Source of the DNA: Metabacillus flavus
GTDB taxonomy: Bacteria > Bacillota > Bacilli > Bacillales > Bacillaceae
Reading direction: 5' to 3'
Length of the DNA: 64,000 nucleotides
Assembly: GCF_018283675.1 (NCBI RefSeq)
Contig: NZ_JAGVRK010000001.1
Location: 1,116,001-1,180,000 of the forward strand
Numbering within the stretch: position 1 is the first letter of the stretch; each line of letters opens with the position of its first letter. Of the stretch, positions 27,767-36,255 are shown in pieces. Below the pieces are notes generated by a model. The model made no database searches. It was given only the letters and a program-made list of their open reading frames with translations, and was not told where the DNA came from. Position numbers and translations under genes: made by a program.

Positions 27767-30700
27767 AACCGATCGAGCTGACCATATCCGGTCTTCATAG
27801 TTTCAGAGAGAAGCAGACAATTGATTTTGAAGGGTTATGCGATGGAGGGGTGTTCGGTATTTTCGGTCCGACGGGGAGCGGCAAATCCTCGATATTGGAT
27901 GCGATTACCCTTGCCTTGTACGGAAAAGTGGAACGGGCCGCAAACAATACCCACGGCATCCTGAATCATGCCGAGGACCAGCTTTCTGTTTCTTATACGT
28001 TTGAACTTCAAAATGGAACATCTGTCAAACGGTACAAAGTGGAAAGAACCTATAAAAGAACGGATGAGCACCGTGTTAAAGGCTCCATCTCCAGGCTGGT
28101 GGATTTACAGGCGGAGCCGGTTGTTTTAGCTGATAAAGCAAGTGAAGTAAATGAGAAGGTTCACGAATTGCTTGGACTGACCATTGACGATTTTACAAGG
28201 GCCGTTGTACTGCCACAGGGCAAATTTGCTGAGTTTTTATCACTGAAAGGTTCCGAACGCAGACAAATGCTGCAGCGGCTGTTTCATCTTGAGCAATATG
28301 GAGATGAACTTTTAAAGAAGCTTCGGGGCAGGCTTTCCAATGCGAAGTATCGGCTTGGTGAAACAGAAGCAGAGCAGGCAGGCCTCGGTGATGCTTCAAA
28401 AGCCGCTTTAAAAGCGGCGGAAACGGAATGGCAGTCAAGCTCAATTCTGCTTGAGAAACGGCTTGCTGAACGGAAAACAGTCAGAGATGCATATGATGAA
28501 CAGAAAAAAGTGTGGGAGCTTCAGCAGGAACGCAAGCAGCTGGAGGAAAAAGAAGCGAAGCTTGAGCAGCAGACAGAAGAAATGGAAAGCATAGAGAACC
28601 GTTTGAAAACTGCTGACCAGGCTGAGCGGCTGAAGCCGTATGCCGATCAGCTTGAATCGTCTGAAAAAAGACATGCTGTTCTTTTAGATGAAGAAAAGAA
28701 ATGGTCTGCGGAATGGGAGAAACAAAAACAAAGTACGGCGGAAGCGAAACAGGCATTTGAAGAAGCAAGGAAGCAAAAGGAAATGAATGAGCCTGTTCTG
28801 GCGGTTAAAAAAGAGCGTCTGACCCAGCTGCTTGAAGTAGAAAAAGAGCGGGATTTGCGCATAATCGAGACCGAAAAGCTGATTAAAGAACTCGAGCGTC
28901 TTGAGCACGCCGGTCAGAAGGCGAAACAGGAGTTTGATCACGCTGGGCAGCAGCTGGAAAAAGCAAAGGCCAAGCAGCAGCAGCTAAAGCTCGAGCTCGA
29001 AAAACTTGCGGTTTCTCCGGTTTACAGGCGGAGCATACAGGCTGCTTCCGATTTGCAGAAGGAATGGAAGTATGCGGAAGAACAAAAGAAGGAAGCGGAA
29101 CAGTTTCACTCACAGTTGCTTCAGCAGCAGAAAAGTTTAGAAAAGGATATGCAAGACCGTAGAGGCAAAAGGGAGCTGGAAAGTGAAAAGCTCGTGTTCG
29201 TCTACAGCGGACTCCTTCGCACATTTGAACGGACGAGCGAGCTGAAAAGCAGGCTGGAAAAAAGCATCGCCAGGAGCAAGGAAAGGGCAGCGGATGCTAA
29301 AGTGATGCTTGAAAAGGAACGAGTCCATTCGATTGCACGCCAGTTATCCGCTTCCCTTCAGGAAGGAGAGGCTTGCCCCGTTTGCGGATCAACAAGCCAT
29401 CCTATGCCTGTTCATGGCGAGCTGGAGGAAGGAAGCCGGGTGCAGCTTGAACAATTGGAAAAAGAACTGGAACACAATCGGGTGCTGCTTCAGGAAGCGG
29501 AGCTTTTAAGGGTCAAAATGGAAGAACTCTCGACCTATCTTATCGGCGAATTCAGCTGGATAGCGGAAGGAAGCGTTCATTCAGAAAGTGCGGCCGCTCT
29601 TGAACCTGCTGAAGAGGACTCCCTCACTGAAATGAAGGCTTTAAAACAGGATCTGCTTCACATAAGGGAGAAGGCTTCAGCAAGTGTGAAAATGATTCAG
29701 CAGCTGAAGAATGAGGAACAGCAATCCGTCCAGTTCATGGAGAGATGTAAACTGGATCTCCAGGATGCATTGGCTAAACTTCAACAGCTGAATGAAAAAG
29801 ATCAGGCGTTTAAAAGGCAGTGGGCTGAAGCTTATCCGGATATGAAGCAGGAAGATGTACAGGATCGAATGAAGGAGATAGATGAGAAGGACACGCAATT
29901 TGAAGCACTTCAAACGAGGGTAAATAAAAGCGTAGAGTATATAGAGGAGCAGGAAAAGCTTAGGCAGGCTGCCCAGGAAAAACTGGCAGAGCTCGATAGA
30001 CTCCAGATTCAAACAAAAGAGAAAAAACAAGCTTCACAGGAAAGACTGGATGAAAAAGAGCGGGTGCTTGAAAAAGAAAATCAAAATGGCACCATTCCAG
30101 CTCAGCTTGAAGGGATTGAAAAACAGCTATCACAATTAGCAGCCCGTGAGAAACAGCATCGCTCCCGTTATGATGAAATGGACAAGCATCTTCAAGAGGC
30201 GGAAAAGGAACTGGCAGCGGCAGGAAAAGGTCTGATTAATGCCGCAAAATCTGTTGAGGAAGCAAGAAACAGCTGGCAGAGACAATTAAAACAAACGGCT
30301 CTTCGTACGATTGGAGAAGTTCATTCAAGCCTGCTTAATCAGCAAGAGAAGGAAAGCATTGCTTCGAGACTGGAAGCATTCCGGGATAATTGGAAGCAAT
30401 GCAAGGCAGACTTAAAACGACTGAACGAACAGCTTTTAGACCGGAAGCTGGATGAAGAAACGTGGCAGAAAACGAAGGAGCTCATCTCGGAATGCGAGGC
30501 ACTCGTCAGCGAGGCAGAAGGTTTGAAAGGAGCGGCAGCTAAAGCACTCGAGCTGCTCAAGGAAAAGCATGAGCGCTTTGAGAAGCTTGAAGAGCAGCGC
30601 CTTGATCTATCCGGTAAAATTGCTGATCTTGAAAAATTGCAGGCTGTTTTTAAGGGGAACAGCTTCGTCGAATATATTGCAGAAGAACAGCTTCATCATG

Positions 30701-31128
30701 TAACAAGAGCTGCTTCGGAGCGTCTCGGACTGCTTACAAGGCAGCGCTACGCTATTGAAGTGGATTCCCAAGGCGGCTTTATTATGAGAGATGATGCGAA
30801 TGGAGGAGTCAGAAGACCTGTATCAAGTCTTTCCGGCGGAGAAACGTTCTTAACCTCCTTAGCACTGGCATTATCGCTTTCCACTCAAATTCAGCTGCGG
30901 GGAGAATACCCGCTGCAATTTTTCTTCCTTGATGAAGGATTCGGAACGCTTGATGCCGACCTGCTTGATACGGTTGTGACCGCCCTTGAAAAGCTGCAGT
31001 CCAATAACCTTTCTGTCGGTGTAATCAGCCATGTTCCGGAGCTCCGGGCAAGGCTTTCAAAAAAGCTGGTAGTAACACCTGCTGATCCGGCAGGGAGGGG
31101 AACGGCGGTCGCACTGGAAACTTTGTAA
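27763..31128 (+). CDS. sbcC: Exonuclease SbcC (Rad50-type ATPase)
   Basis: SMC-like ATPase partner of SbcD. The 1121 residues have the Rad50 plan: Walker A GPTGSGKSSIL near residue 35, a long coiled coil rich in Glu, Gln, Lys and Ala, the zinc hook CPVC at 538-541 at the midpoint, a return coiled coil, then the ABC signature SSLSGGETF (from 1021) and Walker B FFLDEGFGTLD (Asp1057-Glu1058). The ATG overlaps the sbcD stop (ATGA). Length agrees with B. subtilis SbcC (about 1130). Confidence 0.97.
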   Translation: MKPIELTISGLHSFREKQTIDFEGLCDGGVFGIFGPTGSGKSSILDAITLALYGKVERAANNTHGILNHAEDQLSVSYTFELQNGTSVKRYKVERTYKRTDEHRVKGSISRLVDLQAEPVVLADKASEVNEKVHELLGLTIDDFTRAVVLPQGKFAEFLSLKGSERRQMLQRLFHLEQYGDELLKKLRGRLSNAKYRLGETEAEQAGLGDASKAALKAAETEWQSSSILLEKRLAERKTVRDAYDEQKKVWELQQERKQLEEKEAKLEQQTEEMESIENRLKTADQAERLKPYADQLESSEKRHAVLLDEEKKWSAEWEKQKQSTAEAKQAFEEARKQKEMNEPVLAVKKERLTQLLEVEKERDLRIIETEKLIKELERLEHAGQKAKQEFDHAGQQLEKAKAKQQQLKLELEKLAVSPVYRRSIQAASDLQKEWKYAEEQKKEAEQFHSQLLQQQKSLEKDMQDRRGKRELESEKLVFVYSGLLRTFERTSELKSRLEKSIARSKERAADAKVMLEKERVHSIARQLSASLQEGEACPVCGSTSHPMPVHGELEEGSRVQLEQLEKELEHNRVLLQEAELLRVKMEELSTYLIGEFSWIAEGSVHSESAAALEPAEEDSLTEMKALKQDLLHIREKASASVKMIQQLKNEEQQSVQFMERCKLDLQDALAKLQQLNEKDQAFKRQWAEAYPDMKQEDVQDRMKEIDEKDTQFEALQTRVNKSVEYIEEQEKLRQAAQEKLAELDRLQIQTKEKKQASQERLDEKERVLEKENQNGTIPAQLEGIEKQLSQLAAREKQHRSRYDEMDKHLQEAEKELAAAGKGLINAAKSVEEARNSWQRQLKQTALRTIGEVHSSLLNQQEKESIASRLEAFRDNWKQCKADLKRLNEQLLDRKLDEETWQKTKELISECEALVSEAEGLKGAAAKALELLKEKHERFEKLEEQRLDLSGKIADLEKLQAVFKGNSFVEYIAEEQLHHVTRAASERLGLLTRQRYAIEVDSQGGFIMRDDANGGVRRPVSSLSGGETFLTSLALALSLSTQIQLRGEYPLQFFFLDEGFGTLDADLLDTVVTALEKLQSNNLSVGVISHVPELRARLSKKLVVTPADPAGRGTAVALETL

Positions 31129-31143
31129 ACGAGGTGACTGGAT

Positions 31144-31446
31144 GTGGGGAAAAAACTCGTAGGGAAATGCAGGCTGTGCCGCAGAAATGACGTGGAAATA
31201 ACCATTCATCACCTCATTCCGAAAGAAATGGGGGGAGCTTTTTTAGAAACCGCCAATTTGTGCATCCCATGCCATAAACAGATTCATGCTCTTTACACAA
31301 ACGAAGAGCTGGCAGCCAGACTTTCAACAATTGAAGATCTCCAGAGAGATGAGAAGCTTTCCAGGTTTATTAAATGGATTCGCAAACAGCCATCCACTAA
31401 GCTTATTCAGACTAGAAAATCAAATGAACGGAAAAAAAAGAGGTAA
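31144..31446 (+). CDS. hlpB: HNH nuclease-like protein HlpB (YisB)
   Basis: A 100-residue HNH-domain protein: two CxxC pairs (CRLC, CIPC) bracket the HNH core ITIHHLIPKEMGG and NLCIPCHKQIHAL, consistent with one zinc and a beta-beta-alpha-metal active site. It starts at GTG 31144 with GAGGTG seven bases before it; the ATG two bases upstream runs into a stop. It is the last gene of the add-sbc unit, as in B. subtilis, where HlpB is thought to work with SbcCD in repair. Whether it cuts DNA is not shown by sequence alone. Confidence 0.88.
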   Translation: MGKKLVGKCRLCRRNDVEITIHHLIPKEMGGAFLETANLCIPCHKQIHALYTNEELAARLSTIEDLQRDEKLSRFIKWIRKQPSTKLIQTRKSNERKKKR

Positions 31447-31492
31447 CTCTGGCGGAGTTTCCTAAAGGCAGGATTCCGATTCAAATACACTG

Positions 31493-31528
31493 AAAAAGAA
31501 AGAGCACCAGCAGCGGTGCTCTTTTTTT
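31493..31528. terminator. Bidirectional terminator between hlpB and gerPF
   Basis: AGAGCACC, loop, GGTGCTCT form an 8-bp stem flanked by AAAAAG on the left and TTTTTTT on the right, so it can end both convergent units. Confidence 0.92.
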
Positions 31529-31746
31529 CAGTTATTCGCAACAATATTCTGATCTGCCACATCCGGATCAATCATATTGGTTGCACTGATTCCGTTATTT
31601 AAAATCCAGAAGTCACCCGTGTTTCCTCCGCCAGAGCCTGCAGCTGATTTGGAAGAACTTTTTGGAGATAAATAGAACGTATCACCAAAGTTCACGACTC
31701 CGCCGGAAACGGTATTGATCTTGATAGGGCCGACGATGGCTGGCAT
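31528..31746 (-). CDS. gerPF: Spore germination protein GerPF
   Basis: A 72-residue protein starting MPAIVGPIKINTVSGG, the GerPA/PF family signature, with GNTGDFWILNNGIS in the second half. GerP proteins are made in the mother cell late in sporulation and let germinants pass through the spore coat. ATG 31746 is chosen because AAAGGG lies eight bases upstream and the family starts at MPAIVG; an in-frame GTG nine bases upstream is not needed. It is the last gene of the operon and ends at the shared terminator. Confidence 0.93.
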   Translation of the reverse strand: MPAIVGPIKINTVSGGVVNFGDTFYLSPKSSSKSAAGSGGGNTGDFWILNNGISATNMIDPDVADQNIVANN

Positions 31747-31787
31747 GGCAAACACCCTTTATTATCTAAGTCATATGACTAGTATAT

Positions 31788-32195
31788 TCAGTCTTCGCCG
31801 GATTGTTCTTCAGGATCCAAAGCGCCGCTCGGCCGGAAGAGCTGGCGGGTGTGCTTAACGCGTGCTTCCATGTCAATCAGATCGGTTGAACCGATATGAA
31901 AAACAGCGGACGTTGAGACGGCTATTATTTTTACAAATTTGGTGCGGATAAACGGTTTTTCATGAATATAGGAGGTCACAACATTCTCTGACTTGATGGG
32001 CCTGGGGATAGGCAGCTGAAAAAGATCGTACTTACTGAAGTCCCCCTCATTATCATAAAACACTTCCGCTTCCCGCTGTACAGCAAATACGTTTGCTTTT
32101 GGCAAAATCTCTCTGGAATCTCCTATATTAAATATAGAGGAAAACCCAAGAATGTTTACATAGGCGGCATCAACGATTGAGTTTCGATTGTACAT
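31788..32195 (-). CDS. gerPE: Spore germination protein GerPE
   Basis: A 135-residue GerP coat-permeability protein with MYNRNSIVDAAYVNILGFSS and FSSIFNIGDS at the start and AVFHIGSTDLIDMEARVKH later, as in B. subtilis GerPE (about 133 residues). The start is three bases after the gerPD stop and I see no Shine-Dalgarno sequence in front of it, so translation probably depends on ribosomes finishing gerPD. The acidic C-terminus (DPEEQSGED) is typical. Confidence 0.92.
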   Translation of the reverse strand: MYNRNSIVDAAYVNILGFSSIFNIGDSREILPKANVFAVQREAEVFYDNEGDFSKYDLFQLPIPRPIKSENVVTSYIHEKPFIRTKFVKIIAVSTSAVFHIGSTDLIDMEARVKHTRQLFRPSGALDPEEQSGED

Positions 32196-32198
32196 AAA

Positions 32199-32375
32199 TT
32201 ACTGCGGCGCCAAAGGAACGAATGGTCCGATAATCAATGATTCCGGAGGAGTATCAAACACGGCAGAAGCACCAACATTATTCACATCTCCAATTAAAAA
32301 AACGGAAGAAGTGGCGACAGCGGTCACCCGGCAAAACACAACGTTGATATCCTTGTTTATAACCGTAAAATTCAT
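32199..32375 (-). CDS. gerPD: Spore germination protein GerPD
   Basis: A 58-residue protein: MNFTVINKDINVVFCRVTAV, then TSSVFLIGDVNNVGASAVF and a Pro-rich end (PPESLIIGPFVPLAPQ). The S-x-V-F-L-I-G-D turn is the motif shared by GerPB, PD and PE. AAAGGAG in the end of gerPC serves as ribosome-binding site and the ATG overlaps the gerPC stop (ATGA). It is in the expected position between gerPC and gerPE. Confidence 0.9.
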   Translation of the reverse strand: MNFTVINKDINVVFCRVTAVATSSVFLIGDVNNVGASAVFDTPPESLIIGPFVPLAPQ

Positions 32376-32986
32376 GGCTGTTCTCCTTTCACTTCTACAG
32401 GAAGATATTTAATAAAGTGGTCAACGGATTGCGCAATTTCCTCTTTTACCCTTTGAGTAATTTGATCAGCTTGAGAATCCGGATCGCCCTCATGGAAATT
32501 TGCGGTTTTCATATAATACTGAACCCTGGTATCGATCTGTTTGCGGATGTCTTCGATAACCATTTTTCTCTGTTCATCATTCAGCTTTCTTGAGTGACGC
32601 TGCTCCTGGGCTTCGAGCATGTTAAGGCACTCTTCGCTTAAGTACGTATTCAGCTGGTCAAGCGCAAGCGCATAGGTTTCGCCGTTATATTCACGTTCGA
32701 GCTTCCCTACCTGTTGGCCTTTTTGAATAACTTCAAAGTTTTCAATCGGTTCAGGATCTGTTGGGTTTAATCCGATATTCAATGTTCCTTCCAATGTTTC
32801 CACTTTCAGCTGGTCAAATTTATATTCGATTTTTTCGATGGTAGTGGACGGTTTATCCTTCAATGCCTGGAGGTCGGTGGACATTTGCTGAATCATCGAT
32901 TCAAGCTGCTGAATTTTGTTCTGCTGTGATTGAATACAAGCACACAGCTGCTGCAAATAAGTCCCGACATCATTTCCGTAGTACAA
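32372..32986 (-). CDS. gerPC: Spore germination protein GerPC
   Basis: A protein of about 204 residues with an N-terminal coiled coil (LCACIQSQQNKIQQLESMI onward) and a C-terminal charged domain, the build of GerPC. The start is uncertain: TTG 32986 has GAGGTG six bases upstream and is preferred; an in-frame GTG at 32995, which overlaps that site, would add three residues. Part of the gerPA-F operon that allows nutrient germinants through the coat. Confidence 0.88.
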   Translation of the reverse strand: MYYGNDVGTYLQQLCACIQSQQNKIQQLESMIQQMSTDLQALKDKPSTTIEKIEYKFDQLKVETLEGTLNIGLNPTDPEPIENFEVIQKGQQVGKLEREYNGETYALALDQLNTYLSEECLNMLEAQEQRHSRKLNDEQRKMVIEDIRKQIDTRVQYYMKTANFHEGDPDSQADQITQRVKEEIAQSVDHFIKYLPVEVKGEQP

Positions 32987-33061
32987 GACAAACACCTCGC
33001 AATCCCGATCTATCGTTACTGCATCCTATGACGGAATGACAAATTGGGTGAATGCCTATTT

Positions 33062-33289
33062 TTATCTGGATGGCGGAGGAGCGAGCGGGACAACCGGGCG
33101 TGAAAGAGCCTGAGATAATTCAGCCCGCCGTGTTGCGGGAGGTGCCGCTTCAAAAAATCCGCCTGTATTGTATAAATTCGAAAGAGATTTTATATACCCG
33201 GCACTGCCGATTTGAAGGACGGAGGAGTTATTGACGGCGCCAACGCGAAGATAGTTGATACATATGGTTTGATTGATATAAAAATTCAT
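33062..33289 (-). CDS. gerPB: Spore germination protein GerPB
   Basis: A 75-residue GerP protein beginning MNFYINQTICINYLRVGAVN, followed by NSSVLQIGSAG and a proline-rich tail. The start at 33289 is chosen by the GGGGGGA site upstream and by the family start MNFY; an in-frame ATG at 33316 would add nine residues of unlike sequence. Second gene of the operon. Confidence 0.92.
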   Translation of the reverse strand: MNFYINQTICINYLRVGAVNNSSVLQIGSAGYIKSLSNLYNTGGFFEAAPPATRRAELSQALSRPVVPLAPPPSR

Positions 33290-33299
33290 GAAGTCCCCC

Positions 33300-33521
33300 C
33301 TATGCATTTCCGGCAATCGGCTGATCTACGATATCCTGGTCAAACGTGTTCGTCACACTGTTCTGATTGAAGATGGTCATCCCATCGCCTGTATTAAACG
33401 AACCGGCTCCGGAAAAGGTTTTAACACTGCTGACAGGAGCAATTGTAAATACGTCTCCGATATGAAGAACACTGCTTGTTCCGACACTGTTGACTTTAAA
33501 TACACCGACAATTGCTGGCAT
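33300..33521 (-). CDS. gerPA: Spore germination protein GerPA
   Basis: A 73-residue protein beginning [20 protein letters not shown], with [11 protein letters not shown] and [16 protein letters not shown], the GerPA/PF fold. First gene of gerPA-PB-PC-PD-PE-PF. ATG 33521 has AAAGGATG upstream; the in-frame start at 33539 lacks a site. Divergent from the DUF418 gene. Confidence 0.93.
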   Translation of the reverse strand: MPAIVGVFKVNSVGTSSVLHIGDVFTIAPVSSVKTFSGAGSFNTGDGMTIFNQNSVTNTFDQDIVDQPIAGNA

Positions 33522-33594
33522 GGCTAACATCCTTTTCATTTTCTTGAAGGGTTGCAGGCGTACATGTAGAATTTCATGGAGTACGAATTTAATT

Positions 33595-33621
33595 CATCAT
33601 ATGACAGCGGCGGAATCTTGT
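33595..33621 (-). promoter_or_regulatory. Candidate SigK promoter of the gerP operon
   Basis: On the minus strand an AC dinucleotide (33621-33620) and CATATGATG (33603-33595) with 16 bases between them resemble the SigK consensus (mACm, 16-17, CATAnnnTA; last base differs). gerP of B. subtilis is SigK-dependent, which makes the position about 75 bases before gerPA reasonable. The match is short. Confidence 0.4.
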
Positions 33622-33646
33622 GATAAACGCGGAGGAGGAACCTAAT

Positions 33647-34801
33647 TTGACGAATATGAAAGCAGCCTCCATTTCAAAGGGCGAGCGGATTCAATCGCTG
33701 GACGTTCTGAGAGGATTTGCTCTATTAGGTATATTAATGGTGAACATTTTTGATTTTTCAGGACCGCAGCTTTATCGCTCCTCATTGGTTCAGAGCAGCG
33801 GGGGTCTGGACAGGCTCGTTGAAATTCTCGTCTTTGTCCTGGCGCAGGCAAGTTTCTACCCTCTTTTTTCATTTCTCTTTGGTGCAGGGGGAGTTATGTT
33901 TTACAAACGGATCGGAGGGAAGGGGCTGTCTCCGGAGAGGTTTTTTGCCAGAAGGATGACGGCGCTTCTGTTTATAGGGGTGCTGCATGCGTTCTTTATA
34001 TGGCACGGGGATATTCTTATCAGTTATGCTTTGATCGGTTTTTTATTTATGCTTTTTATTGGGAAGTCCGCTAAGGCGCTCGCTGTATGGAGCTTGTCGC
34101 TTATTTTTATTCCGAACATCCTTTTTAGCCTTTTGCTTGCTGGATCGGGAAATGTTCCTGAAACAGATATGAATACCGAAAGAATAACAGCTGTATACCA
34201 AAATGGAAGTTTTTCAGAACTTATGGTTCAGAGAGCGGCAGACTGGTTTTATGTAAATAATCCGATTATGGCCCCATTCCTGGTCCTCTCTATTTTGCCG
34301 ATGTTCCTGCTTGGCGGCTATGCAATGAAACGTGGATGGTTTGAACGGAGTCCATCTGAGGAAACCATAAAGAAGTGGTTAGTTACTGCGGTCATTACAG
34401 GTCCATCCGGGATCCTTTTGAAACTGATGCCTGTTCTCTTTCCTCAGTCTGGATTATGGAGCTATCTTCATCAGTCAATTGGCGGCCCGTTGCTCACGAT
34501 GTTTTACATTACAGCTATTCTGGCTATGGTTCATAAATTTGGATTTAAAAAGGTTTACAGCCCTTTTGCTTATGCAGGGAGGGCGTCGATGTCTAATTAC
34601 CTGCTGCAGTCACTGATCTGCACCTTGCTTTTTTATTCATATGGATTTGGATTATACGGTACTGTGACTTCTTTCCAGGCAATTTTAATCGGTGCCGGGG
34701 TTTATATCATCCTTATGACGGCCAGTTATTTTTGGTTTAAGCGGTTTGAGCAGGGGCCGGCAGAAAGATGGTGGAGATGGTTCGTGTATCGGAAATCATG
34801 A
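33647..34801 (+). CDS. DUF418 family membrane protein
   Basis: A 384-residue polytopic membrane protein. It starts with RIQSLDVLRGFALLGILMVN, the conserved heparan-acetyltransferase/acyltransferase-like N-terminus of the family, and ends with the DUF418 domain, including YAGRASMSNYLLQSLICTLLF. About ten hydrophobic segments. Role unknown; relatives are YeiB, YxaH and YrkO. TTG 33647 lies eight bases after GGAGGAGG; ATG 33656 is 17 bases away and therefore less likely. It is inserted between gerPA and yisI relative to B. subtilis. Confidence 0.82.
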   Translation: MTNMKAASISKGERIQSLDVLRGFALLGILMVNIFDFSGPQLYRSSLVQSSGGLDRLVEILVFVLAQASFYPLFSFLFGAGGVMFYKRIGGKGLSPERFFARRMTALLFIGVLHAFFIWHGDILISYALIGFLFMLFIGKSAKALAVWSLSLIFIPNILFSLLLAGSGNVPETDMNTERITAVYQNGSFSELMVQRAADWFYVNNPIMAPFLVLSILPMFLLGGYAMKRGWFERSPSEETIKKWLVTAVITGPSGILLKLMPVLFPQSGLWSYLHQSIGGPLLTMFYITAILAMVHKFGFKKVYSPFAYAGRASMSNYLLQSLICTLLFYSYGFGLYGTVTSFQAILIGAGVYIILMTASYFWFKRFEQGPAERWWRWFVYRKS

Positions 34802-34837
34802 ACAGGAAAGTACATTGCCATCATTAAGAGAAAACTT

Positions 34838-35020
34838 TCAGCGTGCTTGAGATTTCCGGTGACCGCTTCGCTGAAGGTTCGAGTGCCGCTGTTTGATTTC
34901 CTGCAAAAGAAGATGATCGAGCTCTTGACTGCATTTAAGCGTCACATCGGAATTCAGTCCAAACTTTTGAGCAAGGTCAATTAATGTTTTTCTTTTGGAT
35001 TCAATTTCATTAAAGGCCAT
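34838..35020 (-). CDS. yisI: Spo0E-like sporulation regulatory phosphatase, YisI
   Basis: A 60-residue helical hairpin protein. IESKRKTLIDLAQKFGLNSD is followed by the Spo0E signature SQELDHLL (residues 31-38), whose Asp is needed to dephosphorylate Spo0A-P. YisI in B. subtilis is a Spo0A-P phosphatase encoded just after gerPA, the same position as here. The start at 35020 follows TTGGAG; longer in-frame starts to 35116 are outside the family. The C-terminus is basic. Confidence 0.88.
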   Translation of the reverse strand: MAFNEIESKRKTLIDLAQKFGLNSDVTLKCSQELDHLLLQEIKQRHSNLQRSGHRKSQAR

Positions 35021-35239
35021 TTCGTCTCCAACTTTCAAAGGTACTTTTCCGTTTATTCCAAAGCTGCTGGCAAGCCGTCCTTTTAAAAGCAGGGAAACCG
35101 GTTGCAGAAACGTCATTTCATGACCAAACAGCCTGTCCTAAAAAATGGATAAGCCTATTATACAATGGAAAATGAATAAGGGGTCAGTTTCGATAAAAAA
35201 ACATAAAATGTTACAAAAATTTACAAGGAGGTCTTGAAT

Positions 35240-36058
35240 GTGCATCTTTCATCAAAGACTCCTAAATCGTTTTTAACGAAGACCGGGGGATTCTTAAAGG
35301 ACTATGACTATTCGTTAAATCCTTATACGGGCTGTGCGTTTGGCTGCTCTTATTGCTATGTAAGAAGACTGCCGGTTTCCTTATTCAGAAAAGAAGAATG
35401 GGGTACGTGGGTGGATGTAAAAAAGGCAGGCAGGGAGAGTTTTGCCAAAGAGCTGAAAAGGGCTAAGAGCAAAGGGCCCGTCCGGATTTTTATGTCATCC
35501 AGCACAGACCCCTATCAGGGGGAAGAAGCGAAAGAGGAAATAACGAGAACACTGCTTTCGGCGATGGCTGATGAGAAACCGGACTTTTTATTTGTTCAGA
35601 CGAGAAGTCCGCTTGTGACGAGGGACATTGATTTGTTCCAAGAGCTTAAATCCCGCATACTGGTCAGCATAACCATCGAAACAGACAGGGATGAGATTCG
35701 TAAAGCATTTGCCCCCTCTTCACCTCCTTTGGCAGCCAGGCTGAAGGCGCTCAAGCAATTATCGGATGCAGGAATACCCGCTCAGGCCGCCGTTGCTCCG
35801 ATGCTTCCCTTTACTGATCGTTTTCCTGATAGGGTAAAGCAAGTAACAGGCCTTGTAACGCTTGACGATTTTTTCCAGGGTGATGGTGCAGGGGGGAAAC
35901 GTTCAGCCTCTCTGGGTGCGCGAGACATCCTGGTTCAGCTGGGGGAAGAGGATTGGTTTGATCCAGAGCGGATTGAAATGGAACGGAAAAAGTTTGAGGG
36001 GGTTTTCGGCAAAAAGAACGTGCGGATCAGCCAGGATGGGTTCGCGCCGTTCCGCTGA
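35240..36058 (+). CDS. SPL/Rv2578c-like radical SAM protein
   Basis: A 272-residue radical SAM enzyme of the spore photoproduct lyase-like family. Residues 24-42 read DYSLNPYTGCAFGCSYCYV, with the [4Fe-4S] cysteines C32, C36 and C39 (Cx3Cx2C). SSSTDPYQGEE and VQTRSPLVTRDIDLFQELK follow, as in the Rv2578c group. True SplB contains additional conserved cysteines; this protein is shorter and its substrate is unknown. GTG 35240 is preferred because AAGGAGGT lies seven bases upstream; a TTG at 35234 is only one base from that site. Confidence 0.82.
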   Translation: MHLSSKTPKSFLTKTGGFLKDYDYSLNPYTGCAFGCSYCYVRRLPVSLFRKEEWGTWVDVKKAGRESFAKELKRAKSKGPVRIFMSSSTDPYQGEEAKEEITRTLLSAMADEKPDFLFVQTRSPLVTRDIDLFQELKSRILVSITIETDRDEIRKAFAPSSPPLAARLKALKQLSDAGIPAQAAVAPMLPFTDRFPDRVKQVTGLVTLDDFFQGDGAGGKRSASLGARDILVQLGEEDWFDPERIEMERKKFEGVFGKKNVRISQDGFAPFR

Positions 36059-36255
36059 AGCTTGACTGAAATAGTTTCTCACCTTCTTTATAAAAGACGT
36101 CTGTTAGAAAGCAGGAAGGATTCAAGCTAAGGAATGTCGAAATGGTAATAAAGAATGAATAATATGTCTGCTGAAACAAATGTCAGCTAACTAAAATTTG
36201 TGTTCGCGGGATAGTGGATTTTGAGAAGAAAGAATGGCAATGGGGGGTTTTTATA

